The notes beneath the pieces are model-generated. The model saw nothing but the letters and a program-made list of their open reading frames with translations, made no database searches and was not told the DNA's origin. This document shows positions 1 to 8,388 of a stretch of DNA of 64,000 nucleotides, one piece after another; position 1 is the stretch's first letter, and each line of letters starts with the position of its first letter. The stretch lies in the NCBI GenBank assembly GCA_964580995.1, contig CAZOMV010000015.1:3607-67606 (forward strand). Direction: 5' to 3'. This stretch comes from JAKJEP01 sp964580995 (GTDB taxonomy: Bacteria; Planctomycetota; Phycisphaerae; Sedimentisphaerales; SM23-30). Position numbers and translations under genes: made by a program.

Positions 1-80
1 GTCAAAAGCTCGTCGATCCCTTGGTATTGGGGAGCCAGAGCTGTTTTTGGAAGTTAATATCGACTTTTGGCGGTTCCGTC
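1..80 (+). mobile_element. 89-bp MITE-like element, copy 1 (cut by window start)
   Basis: The sequence matches the last 80 bases of the three complete 89-bp copies at 2465, 8905 and 31720 (inverted). The first nine bases (GACGCCAGC in the other copies) would lie before the window. It ends in the family terminus TTTTGGCGGTTCCGTC. The 6 bases that would be the right target duplication are ATTATT at 81-86, but the left flank is not visible. It contains no coding capacity. It lies upstream of the SOUL-Msr gene. Confidence 0.85.
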
Positions 81-172
81 ATTATTATCTTAGCCAAGTT
101 CATATGGTTATGGGACTATTCCTGATTTTATAGTACCGCAGTGATTTGTTTTTACCAAGTACGTGAGACAGG

Positions 173-201
173 TTGTTTGCGGAAGAATAGCGGTCTATAA
201 T
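173..201 (+). promoter_or_regulatory. sigma70-type promoter of the SOUL-MsrB-MsrA gene
   Basis: A -35-like TTGTTT at 173-178 is followed after exactly 17 bases by a perfect -10 TATAAT at 196-201. Transcription would start near 208, giving a leader of about 20 nt that holds the GAAGGA ribosome site at 215-220. The -35 is only a 3/6 match, so the call rests mainly on the -10 and the spacing. Confidence 0.6.
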
Positions 202-228
202 TAGGCAGCGAACTGAAGGATGAGTGCC

Positions 229-1890
229 ATGAAAAATAAACGGTATGCAATTATGTCTGGGCTATTGATATGGTTATGGGCGGCGGCGGGCTGCCAGGGT
301 GCAGGGAGTGATGCCGGTATGGGAACTTTTGAAACCGTTCGAGAACAATTATCTGCCGAGTCCCCGGACTCGGATGCGGCTGTCATTCTCTCGCGGGCAC
401 TGGTTGAGGCTGCTGATGCGGTTCCGGAACAACAAGCCGCTATCCTGAACAAAGCCCTTAAAGAGGCAAATGAGGCCCGCAGGTTCACAATCTCCGAGGA
501 AGCGCCACTACCGGATGGTTGGCCGAAACCATCATTACCCGGCCTGATTCGCATCAAGAGGTACCCCGCAATACGATCAGCCTGGGTTCGAGCACCGGAG
601 AAGGAAAACCGACAGTTCATGACGCTATTTCGACACATTGAGAGCCGTACGATCAGCATGACTGCCCCGGTAATCATGGAATATGCACCCGAAGCCTCCC
701 AGGATGCTGTTAAGATGGACGATATCAAGGCCATGGCCTTTCTCTATCGTAATCCCAACCAGGACCAGGCCGGATCGTTCGGATCGGTCCAGGTGGAAAA
801 CGAAGAAATGATGGAGGTGGTCTCCATCGGAATCCGGGGGGCGGGTACGGCGGGAACCTTCCGTAAAGCCTTGGGCAAACTCCAGATCTGGTTGAATGAC
901 CATCCGGAATGGCAGGCATCGGGTCCGCCACGGGTTCTGGGGTATAATTCGCCTTTTATGTGGTTTTGGAAGAAATATTGTGAGGTGCAGATCCCTGTGA
1001 AACCAGTAGAAAAGAAAGTGAATGAGGTTCTGCCACCCCTGTCGGCAGAAGAAGAGCAGATTATCGTGCATAAAGGTACGGAACGGCCTTTTACGGGCAA
1101 ATACTGGAAACATTTTGCCAACGGGATTTATGTCTGTCGCCGGTGCGGGGCCGAGTTATACACATCCCAGAGCAAGTTTCGTTCGGAGTGCGGCTGGCCG
1201 AGCTTCGATGAGGAAATCCCGGGTGCAGTCCGGCGTCAGCCGGATGCCGATGGGCAGCGGACGGAGATAATCTGCAATGCCTGCGGTGCCCACCTGGGAC
1301 ATGTATTTACTGGAGAAGGGTTTACGCCGCGGAATGTCCGCCATTGCGTGAATTCGGCTTCCTTGGTATTTCGTTCTGCCCCGAAAGAGGTCCGCACGGA
1401 GGAAGCGATTTTTGCCGGCGGGTGCTTTTGGGGAGTGGAGCATTATTTCCGGCAGATGCCGGGAGTACTCCGTGTAACCTCCGGCTATACCGGGGGTACC
1501 GTAGCGAATCCCACGTATCAGCAGGTATGTACCGGCGATACGGGTCATGCGGAGGCGGTCCAGGTGATTTTCGATCCGAATCAGGTCTCGTATGAAAATC
1601 TGGCCCAGCTCTTCTTCGAAATTCACGACCCAACCCAGCGGAATCGCCAAGGGCCGGATGTCGGTTCCCAATATCGCTCCGCGGTATTCTACCGTGATGC
1701 GGACCAGAAACAGGCGGCGGAAAGCCTGGTAAGGGATTTGAAAAAAAGGGGTTATGATGTCGTGACGCAAATCGAACCGGCTGGTCCATTTTATCCGGCA
1801 GAGGACTACCACCAGAATTATCTGAACAAGCATCCTGAGCGGCCTAGCTGCCATGTGCGCGTGCCGCGTTTCGCTACATCCAAACCATAG
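229..1890 (+). CDS. lipoprotein: SOUL haem-binding domain fused to MsrB and MsrA methionine sulfoxide reductases
   Basis: The protein is 553 aa. An ATG at 220 also exists, but GAAGGA (215-220) is spaced 8 nt from 229, so 229 is the better start. A lipoprotein signal ends in the lipobox AAGC (Cys22), so the enzyme should sit in the cell envelope. Residues about 100-257 carry the SOUL hallmark ISMTAPV. Residues about 265-385 are MsrB, with zinc pairs C303/C306 and C349/C352, a resolving-type ECGWPSF and the catalytic Cys373 in RHCVNS. Residues about 389-535 are MsrA with the GCFWG site (catalytic Cys399) and a distal Cys near the C-terminus. Together the two enzymes would repair both R- and S-methionine sulfoxide in exported proteins. 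The SOUL domain may bind haem or act as a redox sensor (inference). MsrB-MsrA fusions are common; the N-terminal SOUL domain is unusual. Confidence 0.93.
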   Translation: MKNKRYAIMSGLLIWLWAAAGCQGAGSDAGMGTFETVREQLSAESPDSDAAVILSRALVEAADAVPEQQAAILNKALKEANEARRFTISEEAPLPDGWPKPSLPGLIRIKRYPAIRSAWVRAPEKENRQFMTLFRHIESRTISMTAPVIMEYAPEASQDAVKMDDIKAMAFLYRNPNQDQAGSFGSVQVENEEMMEVVSIGIRGAGTAGTFRKALGKLQIWLNDHPEWQASGPPRVLGYNSPFMWFWKKYCEVQIPVKPVEKKVNEVLPPLSAEEEQIIVHKGTERPFTGKYWKHFANGIYVCRRCGAELYTSQSKFRSECGWPSFDEEIPGAVRRQPDADGQRTEIICNACGAHLGHVFTGEGFTPRNVRHCVNSASLVFRSAPKEVRTEEAIFAGGCFWGVEHYFRQMPGVLRVTSGYTGGTVANPTYQQVCTGDTGHAEAVQVIFDPNQVSYENLAQLFFEIHDPTQRNRQGPDVGSQYRSAVFYRDADQKQAAESLVRDLKKRGYDVVTQIEPAGPFYPAEDYHQNYLNKHPERPSCHVRVPRFATSKP

Positions 1891-1982
1891 GTGAGGTAAT
1901 AACAGACCTCGATCTTCATGCACATGTATTTCTGACTGATGAAGTGCAGTTTAACCGGGTTGAATTACATATCATAATTCAT

Positions 1983-2378
1983 TCAGGGCAAGGTTTTTAT
2001 ATAAACGGCCCGATTTCTGGGGCCGTCGAATTCGCAAAAGTAAATGCCCTGCCAGGTACCCAGGCAGAGCCGACCGTTTTCGACCAGGATGGTTTCGGAA
2101 GAGCCGACCAGGGAGGCTTTGACGTGGGCGTCGGAGTTGCCTTCTCCATGGCGGTAACCTTTGCGAAGATGGGGGATTACTTCCTCCAGGGTCAACAGGA
2201 TGTCATGGCAGACATCGGGGTCGGCGTTTTCGTTGATGGTGACGGCGGCGGTGGTGTGGGGGACGAAGACCAGCAGAAGGCCGTCGCGGAAATTATCTTT
2301 CGCGATGATTTCGTTAATCCGGCTGGTGATATCGATTAGTTCGTTCCGTTTTTGGGTTTTCAGTGAAATCGTGTGCAT
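1983..2378 (-). CDS. yjbQ: YjbQ/UPF0047 family protein
   Basis: The protein is 131 aa, the usual length of the family. It shows the family core with FVPHTTAAVTINENADPDV, a second histidine in YRHGEGNSDAHVKAS, and a GTWQGIYFCEFDGPR end, all diagnostic of YjbQ. E. coli YjbQ has weak thiamine phosphate synthase activity, but the physiological role is unknown. The ATG at 2378 is preceded by GGGAG at a 10-nt spacing, and is preferred over an in-frame GTG at 2414. It is convergent with the SOUL-Msr gene and divergent from the metallo-hydrolase at 2643, with a MITE copy in between. Confidence 0.88.
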   Translation of the reverse strand: MHTISLKTQKRNELIDITSRINEIIAKDNFRDGLLLVFVPHTTAAVTINENADPDVCHDILLTLEEVIPHLRKGYRHGEGNSDAHVKASLVGSSETILVENGRLCLGTWQGIYFCEFDGPRNRAVYIKTLP

Positions 2379-2464
2379 GTTATTGATACTCCCGTATTTA
2401 TCCTTGCCAAGCACCGGGCAGCTACTACAATGGCTACCGAAGTACGGAGATAATAGCTTAAATT

Positions 2465-2553
2465 GACGCCGACGTCAAAAGCTCGTCGACCCCTTGTTAT
2501 TGGGGAGCCAGAGCTGTTTTTGGAAGTCCATATTGACTTTTGGCGTTTCCATC
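2465..2553 (+). mobile_element. 89-bp MITE-like element, copy 2, with 6-bp target duplication
   Basis: The element runs from GACGCCGACGTCAAAAG to TTTTGGCGTTTCCATC and is flanked on both sides by TAAATT (2459-2464 and 2554-2559). The ends are imperfect inverted repeats of each other. By eye it is about 85-90% identical to the copy at 31720-31808. It lies in the divergent intergenic region between yjbQ and the metallo-hydrolase. Its right end contains TTGACT (-35-like), 15 bases from the AT-rich duplication, so it could influence transcription of the gene at 2643 (speculative). Confidence 0.9.
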
Positions 2554-2642
2554 TAAATTAATGTTTACCGCCAGCTTGTGAAATGAAATATGGTAATCAA
2601 ATCGCAAAGGTTTGGCAGTAAGTCGTTATAGAAAATGAGGAT

Positions 2643-3527
2643 ATGTCCAGTCATAATTTAATACAACATAGTTTGAGTTCCCTGGAAGTTATCGGGTATT
2701 CCGTGGCGGGTGAGGAAACGGTGGTAGCGGTGCCGGAGCTGGATGTGTGTTTTGATGTGGGCAAGGCGCCGGATCAGATTTTGTCTGTGAATCATATCCT
2801 GCTCAGTCACGGGCATATGGACCATGCGGCGGGGATCGCTTACTACTTTTCGCAGCGGGACTTCCGCGAAATGGCACCGGGAACGGCGATAGTACCGGCG
2901 CGATTGGTGCCGATGCTGGAGGGGTTATTGGATCAGTGGGGCCGGCTGGATGGGACGCGGCCGCCGGGGAAAATTATTCCGTTTGGGCCGGGTCAGGAAT
3001 ACGAGATACGGCGGAATCTTTTTGTATATGGTTTTGCGACAAACCATTGCAATGAAAGTCTGGGATTTACGATTATCGAGCGGCGGTTGAAGCTTAAGGC
3101 GGAGTATGGAGAGTTGTCCGGTCCGGAGATAGCCCGGCTGCGGAAGTCGGGGGTGGACGTGACTTATGTGCTGAATATGCCGCTGGTTACATACCTGGGG
3201 GATACGATGGGAGGGGATTTTGAGAAGCTGGAGTGTGTGCGGAGGAGCAAGATTTTGATCGCGGAATGCACGTTTTTCGAGCCGGATTGCTGGGACCGGG
3301 CACGGGCGGGGCGGCATTATCATTTTGACGCGCTGTCGAAGTTTTTGGCGCAAGTCGAGTGTGAGCATATACTTCTGACTCATCTGAGCCGGCGAACCGA
3401 TATCCGGCAGGCGCGGAAGATGGTGGATCAGGCTTTACCGGAAGAGGTAGCGCAGCGGGTTCATTTTTTGATGCAGAAGCCGAAGCGGAAATGGGAGGAA
3501 AAGCCGGTGGAAAATGGGCAGGAATAA
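2643..3527 (+). CDS. MBL-fold metallo-hydrolase, ribonuclease Z-like
   Basis: The protein is 294 aa. The metallo-beta-lactamase signature HGHMDH (a form of HxHxDH) is at residues 56-61. Further metal-site candidates are the Asp of GDTMGGD and the His residues in GRHYHF and LLTHLSRR. Spacing and the 'DP.HILLSHGHMDH' context resemble RNase Z-type tRNA 3' processing or phosphodiesterase members rather than beta-lactamases. There is no signal peptide, so it should be cytoplasmic. The ribosome site is poor (GAGG two bases before ATG), but no better in-frame start exists. It stands alone, downstream of a MITE copy. True tRNase Z activity is not proven; it could be another MBL phosphodiesterase. Confidence 0.75.
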   Translation: MSSHNLIQHSLSSLEVIGYSVAGEETVVAVPELDVCFDVGKAPDQILSVNHILLSHGHMDHAAGIAYYFSQRDFREMAPGTAIVPARLVPMLEGLLDQWGRLDGTRPPGKIIPFGPGQEYEIRRNLFVYGFATNHCNESLGFTIIERRLKLKAEYGELSGPEIARLRKSGVDVTYVLNMPLVTYLGDTMGGDFEKLECVRRSKILIAECTFFEPDCWDRARAGRHYHFDALSKFLAQVECEHILLTHLSRRTDIRQARKMVDQALPEEVAQRVHFLMQKPKRKWEEKPVENGQE

Positions 3528-3607
3528 AAGGGGCGTGAGAATATAAACCATTTGTAAAGAAGTGGTTGCGCTTATGCTGACTCTAGAGAATGGGCCAGCC
3601 AGAGGTA

Positions 3608-3697
3608 TTAGCAAAGGGCGGCGAAGCTGGCCAGGGCCAGGAAGAGGAACCGGTATTTGCGACTCATAAAATCTGAAAAGGCGATATAGGTTTCCAT
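3608..3697 (-). CDS. possible 29-aa small membrane peptide
   Basis: This short ORF encodes a polar N-terminus (METYIAFSDFMSRKYR) followed by a hydrophobic run (FLFLALASFAALC) ending at the stop. AAGGA lies 9 nt before the ATG, which is a good ribosome site. A 16-bp perfect palindrome lies about 90 bp upstream and could be an operator. It may be a small membrane or lipoprotein-like peptide, or the broken start of a longer lipoprotein gene, since it ends right after a Cys. No family is recognised. Confidence 0.35.
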   Translation of the reverse strand: METYIAFSDFMSRKYRFLFLALASFAALC

Positions 3698-3783
3698 AAC
3701 TTTGATTCCTTACTTCTGTTATGCTTACCGGTGTTAAAACGCAAAGGGTATGCCGGAAGCTGTGAGGGGGGAGATGATTTTTT

Positions 3784-3799
3784 GGTAATTATAATTACC
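3784..3799. promoter_or_regulatory. 16-bp perfect palindrome, possible operator
   Basis: GGTAATTATAATTACC reads identically on both strands. A half-site GGTAATTA recurs near 3915. It sits upstream of the small minus-strand ORF ending at 3608. The symmetry suggests a dimeric regulator site, but the regulator is unknown. Confidence 0.4.
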
Positions 3800-4160
3800 T
3801 GTATTTAAATGATTTATGGTTTTTGGGGGCGGGGGCGGGATCTTGCCTATCTTAACGGGTGTGGTTTGTGTTGATTTTTAGCAACACAGGCGGGAGCGGT
3901 ATGGGGCAAAAGAGCGGTAATTACTTATTTTTTATGGTTTTATGAATGTGTTGGCAAGACGCAACGGGGTGGGGCGGTATCAACGGTAAACCTAGTGGTT
4001 ATAGGACGTTGCGGCAATAATATGGTTCTATGGGGGGATGATTGTAAGTGTTTATTTTTGGGTGAAAAATTGCTGAAAGCCTTAATTTTGCGTTGATTGG
4101 AATAGACAGAAAAATAATAAGATGGGGTGAATAGGTTGAGTTGGTAAATGTTGAACAAAG

Positions 4161-4224
4161 GCAGGCAAGCCTGCACCACTCTCGCCGCGATCGTTTTACC
4201 CTAGCGACGCTCCCGCCGGTCGCT
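4161..4224 (+). repeat. 64-bp dispersed intergenic repeat, copy A
   Basis: It begins GCAGGCAAGCCTGCACCACT and ends CGCTCCCGCCGGTCGCT. The copy at 4875-4937 aligns over its full length with a few substitutions and a 1-2 base gap, and a weaker copy lies at about 4660-4697. The head is a near-perfect 14-bp palindrome. Function is unknown. Confidence 0.7.
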
Positions 4225-4353
4225 CCATAACTATTTAAGTACTTATATAATAGAGTATTATAGTAGTTATGAGAGTGAATTGAAGTGGCTGCTGATGGTT
4301 AAGCTGGGTTGATTAAGTAAATTTGGCAAATGTTGAACAAAGTATAACAAAAC

Positions 4354-4530
4354 ATGAAGAAAGTGATGCAAAACATGAGTAAAACAGGTGAAAATCTGAG
4401 TAAAAACATAGGTAAAAGTGAATGGTTTTTACTCGTGTCATTTGGGTTGGGGCGGGAATTATTGGGGGACGAGATTACCCAAGCTGCCCAGAATGAAATT
4501 GGCAAGATGGGGGGGAGAGGTAAATTCTAA
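4354..4530 (+). CDS. doubtful 58-aa lysine-rich ORF
   Basis: The ORF starts MKKVMQNMSKTGENLSKNIG, continues through an amphipathic stretch (FLLVSFGLGRELLGDEIT) and ends QNEIGKMGGRGKF. An in-frame TAA lies just upstream at 4345. No ribosome site is visible. The first half is made of repeated AAACATGA/GTAAAA-type units, so it may be a chance reading of repeat DNA or a gene remnant. No family is recognised. Confidence 0.2.
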   Translation: MKKVMQNMSKTGENLSKNIGKSEWFLLVSFGLGRELLGDEITQAAQNEIGKMGGRGKF

Positions 4531-4874
4531 AATCTAAATTCTAAACAAGGTCAAATTTTCGAAATTCGAATTTCAAAACAAAAAAATTGACAGAGTAAAA
4601 TTTAAAAATTGGAAGAGAAGATTTTTGAACAAAAGGTGCTGGGCGCAGGGCGAAGCGACGCGAACGGATTACCCATTTGACGCTCACGCTGTTCGCTACG
4701 GCTGGGCGAGAAAGTGAGAGAGTCAGAAGGTGTCCCGCAAAGGCGCAGAGGCGCAAAGGGGGGAAGAGAAGAATATTAGTCCGCAGATGAACGTAGATAA
4801 AGAATTATAAAATATTAAATAACAGGTATTTAGTAATATATTGAACCACGAATGCACGCGAATGGGCCATGAGG

Positions 4875-4937
4875 GCAGGCTAGCCTGCACCACTCCGCCG
4901 CGATCATCTCACCCAATTGGCGCTCCCGTCGGTCGCT
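4875..4937 (+). repeat. 64-bp dispersed intergenic repeat, copy B
   Basis: Full-length match to copy A at 4161-4224. It begins with the perfect 14-bp palindrome GCAGGCTAGCCTGC and then CACCACTC, and ends CGCTCCCGTCGGTCGCT. It is followed, as in the weaker copy near 4660, by GGCGAGAAAG. It lies between two copies of an AT-rich GAACG.AGATAA block. Confidence 0.7.
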
Positions 4938-5691
4938 GCCACAAGGCGAGAAAGGGAAAAATCCTTTTTCACCACGAAGCTGAGAAGGGCACGAAGGGGG
5001 GAGGGAAGATAAAGAAAGTCATCCGCCGATGAACGCCGATGAACGCAGATAAGAAATTATAATATATTAAATAATAAGCACTTAAGATATTTTTAAACAC
5101 GAATGGGGGCAAAGGGAAATATGAAGAGTGCCGGCCAGAGGCCGGCGGTACGGGAGGCTGGCGGAGTGGTTGGGCGGTTAATTGGGGAGGGGGAACAGGA
5201 AACGCATGGGGAAAAGGTGCTGGAACGATAAAATAGCGGTAGTATTTTGTTTGATTTAAAGTGCGTGGTGGCAAGTGTTTATATGTAATTTTGGAAAAAT
5301 GTATGTTTATTTATAAACGAAATAATAATTATATTTGACTTTTAGAAAATATGTGGTATAATTTAGGATGGTTAATGGATTAATGGTTGGATAATGGGAA
5401 CCACCCATGGCACGGATTACGTAGATCAATTTACTTTGAATGAAGATAAGGTAATCATTGGGGATTTGGCTGGTTTGGTTTGATGGCGGAAGGTAGAATG
5501 GGGGCGGTTTGGCAGCGTGAGGTAATAAGCATACAGGTATAAATATAATGGGTTTTTATGAAATTGCGGAGGGCCCGCTGGGGGCTTCCGGTTGGAAAAA
5601 AGAGATTTAACCACAGATCTCGAAGAAAAGAGAAGGATTTAACGGTGACAGTAAAAGAATTTATATCCGGTTACGGATTGCGGGTGAGCAG

Positions 5692-8379
5692 ATGAAAAAG
5701 AGATGGCAGTTGATTGCGGGGCGATGGGCAGAATTGTTAATTCTAGTTTTGGTGGCATTGGTCATATCTATATTGTTATTTCCGGTTTACAGTTTATTGA
5801 TCGAAAAGATAATTCAGTTTCTCGATCGATTTCATTTTGCATTTAAATATATTGTTGGAATTGTAACCGTATCATTTATGGTATGGATGTTACATCGTGC
5901 AGGGGGAATACGATTTAAAAGAGATTTATATATTATAGGAATCTATTGGCCGCCAATATGGAAAATAGCGATTGCGGCTACTTTTGCATATTTGTTTCTA
6001 TTGCCGGTAATTGTGAAGGATTATGAATATACGAAAATATATTATGGATGGATTGCAATAATCGGAATCATGCTGGTGGTAATCAATTGTCTTTTTGTAT
6101 GGAGGTATAATCGCTATTCCCGAATAAGAAAACGACAATCCCGTATTGTTAAGGAAGATATATCGGAGTCGGTCGGAATCACGGAACTGGATAGCTTTGA
6201 GAAATTAATCGAATGGTTACAAAAAGAAGAACCAATAGACAAACCAATGCAAGATCGATTTGCGATGGCAGGAGTTGCCAGGCGAATTGTCCGGAATTTG
6301 CGAGAGAGTCCGTTGAAAACAATAGGTGTGATTGGAGAATATGGATGTGGGAAAAGCAGTATATTGAAATTAGTCGAGTATTACTTTCATTATACAATTG
6401 AACATGATGATAAAAACTTATTTGATTCAAAGAAGATAATATTGAGCAAAATAGATGGGTGGGGGTTAACAAAAGAAACGGTGGTTGATGTTATATTGAA
6501 GCAAACGGTTGCTGAATTATCAAAATATGTTGATGGACTGGGGTTAATGAATATACCCCACGAATATCAAAAGGCATTGTCGGATGCGGGGCCATGGTGG
6601 TGCAAAATTATTTTGACTGATTTTCCGAGGAAAGATGGCTTTAAACAGCTAGAACGACTTGATGAGGTTCTTGTGTGTATGGGGCTGCGAATGGTTATTA
6701 TTTTAGAAGATCTCGACAGAAATATCCAGAAAGATGAAAAACTAAATGAAGTAGCGGGCTTACTGGACAGGATAAAAAAGCTGGATAATCTTTCCTTTGT
6801 TATGGCCATAAGTACCAATGTAGATTTAGTTGGTCCGGGAATAAGTATGAGGCTGGCCGAACACATTGAAGTGATTCCAGCATTATATCCAAAGTATGTA
6901 AGGGCTATTGTCAATATGTTTCGTGGATATTGCTTGAAACAATATCAGGAGGACGTTGATTTCCTATCAAAAGAACACCGGGAAAATCGATGGGGTACTG
7001 ATAAAACCTACCCTTTCGATCCTGATGCATGGAAAGCCGCAATAGGAGGAAAGGACAAACCGATTTTTGCTATTCCTAAATTATTAACGGGGCCAAGAGC
7101 GCTAAAACAAGTACTACGTCGAACCTTATCAGCATGGAATAGACTCCATGGTGAAATAGATTTTGATGACTTACTTATGGCTAATGTGTTACGTTTTGCG
7201 GCTCCGGAGGCATTTGATTTTATTCATAATCATATTCATAAATTAAGAATGGCCGAAAGTGGAAAGATTGAAAGTGCCTCAGATAAATTGCATCAAAACA
7301 CATCTGAAAATAAAGCAAATAAGCCTGAACAATTGTGGAATTATTATCTTAAAGGTAAAAATATATTATGGGATAAAAAAGCTGCCTATGATTTAATTGA
7401 AACTCTTTTTCCTGGTATTACTGATTGGAATAGCAATAAAACAATTGTTCCGCAACATATTGGCCGGGAAGATCTAACCGTTGATTACTGGGTCAGGTTG
7501 AATACAGAAGAACTTAAAGAAGATGAAATACCAGATCAGCAGGTTCTGTGTGCAATTGAGAAATGGAAAAAAGATAACAAAACAAAAACCTATCAAGGAT
7601 ATTCTCTGGCAAAGGCAATGTTAAATATCAAGCATTTCGCTGAAATGGTGAACCAGTTTTGGTTTCAGTTTAACGGTCAAGAAATAAAAGAGTTGACCAT
7701 ACAGTATTTTAGTCTGTTGCGAGGAGAAGCTGAAAAAGAAAACAGATCAGGATTTTCGGAATTATCCAATATGCTAAGTTTGCAATCAAAATATAGTAGA
7801 GAAGATTTAAAGGGAGAATGGGTGAAAGATGAAATTGCTATGATGCTTCCCATAAATTTGGATTTGGCAATGGACATATACACAGAATATTATAAAGTAT
7901 TTTATTCACAGAGTGAGAAACCACAAGAACATGTAGACTATATTATCAGTAAAGCAAGAGAATGTTTTAATGATATATCGATTTTTGTTAAAGCATTGGA
8001 AGGGGCCAAGCAATATTGTATCACACAATTTATTAATATATGGAGTAAGCGGGAAAATAATATTGTTGATTATAGTAAATGGGTGTGGTTGGGAGATGTA
8101 TTGATACAAGCTTTTGACGAAAATCCAAATATTGTTATGCCACAAATTGCAAATATAATTGTAGAGCAGAAACAATTTGAAAATGGCTGGCAATTTGTGG
8201 GATTGCAGGAAGATCCATCCTCGGTGTGGTCTATGTTTAAAATAGGCAAAAAAAGGATGGTAGAATTAGTGGCTGGCGTTGAAATTGAATTATCTTCCTT
8301 TAATATGGAAGAACAAAGAATGATACAATATGCTCAAGAAAAAGCGAGAGAATGGCTTTCAAAGCATGTTGATTATTAG
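5692..8379 (+). CDS. membrane-anchored KAP-family P-loop NTPase
   Basis: The protein is 895 aa. Four predicted transmembrane segments lie at about residues 14-36, 50-66, 90-110 and 119-139. A KAP-type P-loop domain follows: Walker A GEYGCGKS (Lys221, Ser222) and Walker B MVIILEDLDR at 334-343 with the acidic LEDLDR end typical of KAP proteins, then a long C-terminal region with no recognised domain. KAP NTPases are membrane-associated. In bacteria they occur sporadically, often on mobile or defence loci, so a defence role is possible but is inference. The gene is much more AT-rich than its neighbours, stands alone, and is bounded by dispersed repeats on both sides. These are signs of horizontal acquisition. 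The ribosome site is weak. Confidence 0.85.
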   Translation: MKKRWQLIAGRWAELLILVLVALVISILLFPVYSLLIEKIIQFLDRFHFAFKYIVGIVTVSFMVWMLHRAGGIRFKRDLYIIGIYWPPIWKIAIAATFAYLFLLPVIVKDYEYTKIYYGWIAIIGIMLVVINCLFVWRYNRYSRIRKRQSRIVKEDISESVGITELDSFEKLIEWLQKEEPIDKPMQDRFAMAGVARRIVRNLRESPLKTIGVIGEYGCGKSSILKLVEYYFHYTIEHDDKNLFDSKKIILSKIDGWGLTKETVVDVILKQTVAELSKYVDGLGLMNIPHEYQKALSDAGPWWCKIILTDFPRKDGFKQLERLDEVLVCMGLRMVIILEDLDRNIQKDEKLNEVAGLLDRIKKLDNLSFVMAISTNVDLVGPGISMRLAEHIEVIPALYPKYVRAIVNMFRGYCLKQYQEDVDFLSKEHRENRWGTDKTYPFDPDAWKAAIGGKDKPIFAIPKLLTGPRALKQVLRRTLSAWNRLHGEIDFDDLLMANVLRFAAPEAFDFIHNHIHKLRMAESGKIESASDKLHQNTSENKANKPEQLWNYYLKGKNILWDKKAAYDLIETLFPGITDWNSNKTIVPQHIGREDLTVDYWVRLNTEELKEDEIPDQQVLCAIEKWKKDNKTKTYQGYSLAKAMLNIKHFAEMVNQFWFQFNGQEIKELTIQYFSLLRGEAEKENRSGFSELSNMLSLQSKYSREDLKGEWVKDEIAMMLPINLDLAMDIYTEYYKVFYSQSEKPQEHVDYIISKARECFNDISIFVKALEGAKQYCITQFINIWSKRENNIVDYSKWVWLGDVLIQAFDENPNIVMPQIANIIVEQKQFENGWQFVGLQEDPSSVWSMFKIGKKRMVELVAGVEIELSSFNMEEQRMIQYAQEKAREWLSKHVDY

Positions 8380-8388
8380 TAAGGTATG

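Larger units (their letters stand above)
3528..5691. other. repeat-rich gene-poor region
   Basis: About 2.2 kb without a convincing long gene. It contains a possible 29-aa ORF (3608-3697), a 16-bp palindrome (3784-3799), a hairpin TGTGTTG/CAACACA (3867-3888), and a duplicated 20-mer beginning TTGG.AAATG (4141-4160 and 4323-4342). It also holds two copies of a 64-bp palindrome-headed repeat (4161 and 4875) with a third diverged copy near 4660, and a duplicated AT-rich block starting GAACG.AGATAA (4787 and 5038). Composition becomes strongly AT-rich towards the KAP gene. It looks like decayed or mobile intergenic sequence. Confidence 0.7.
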
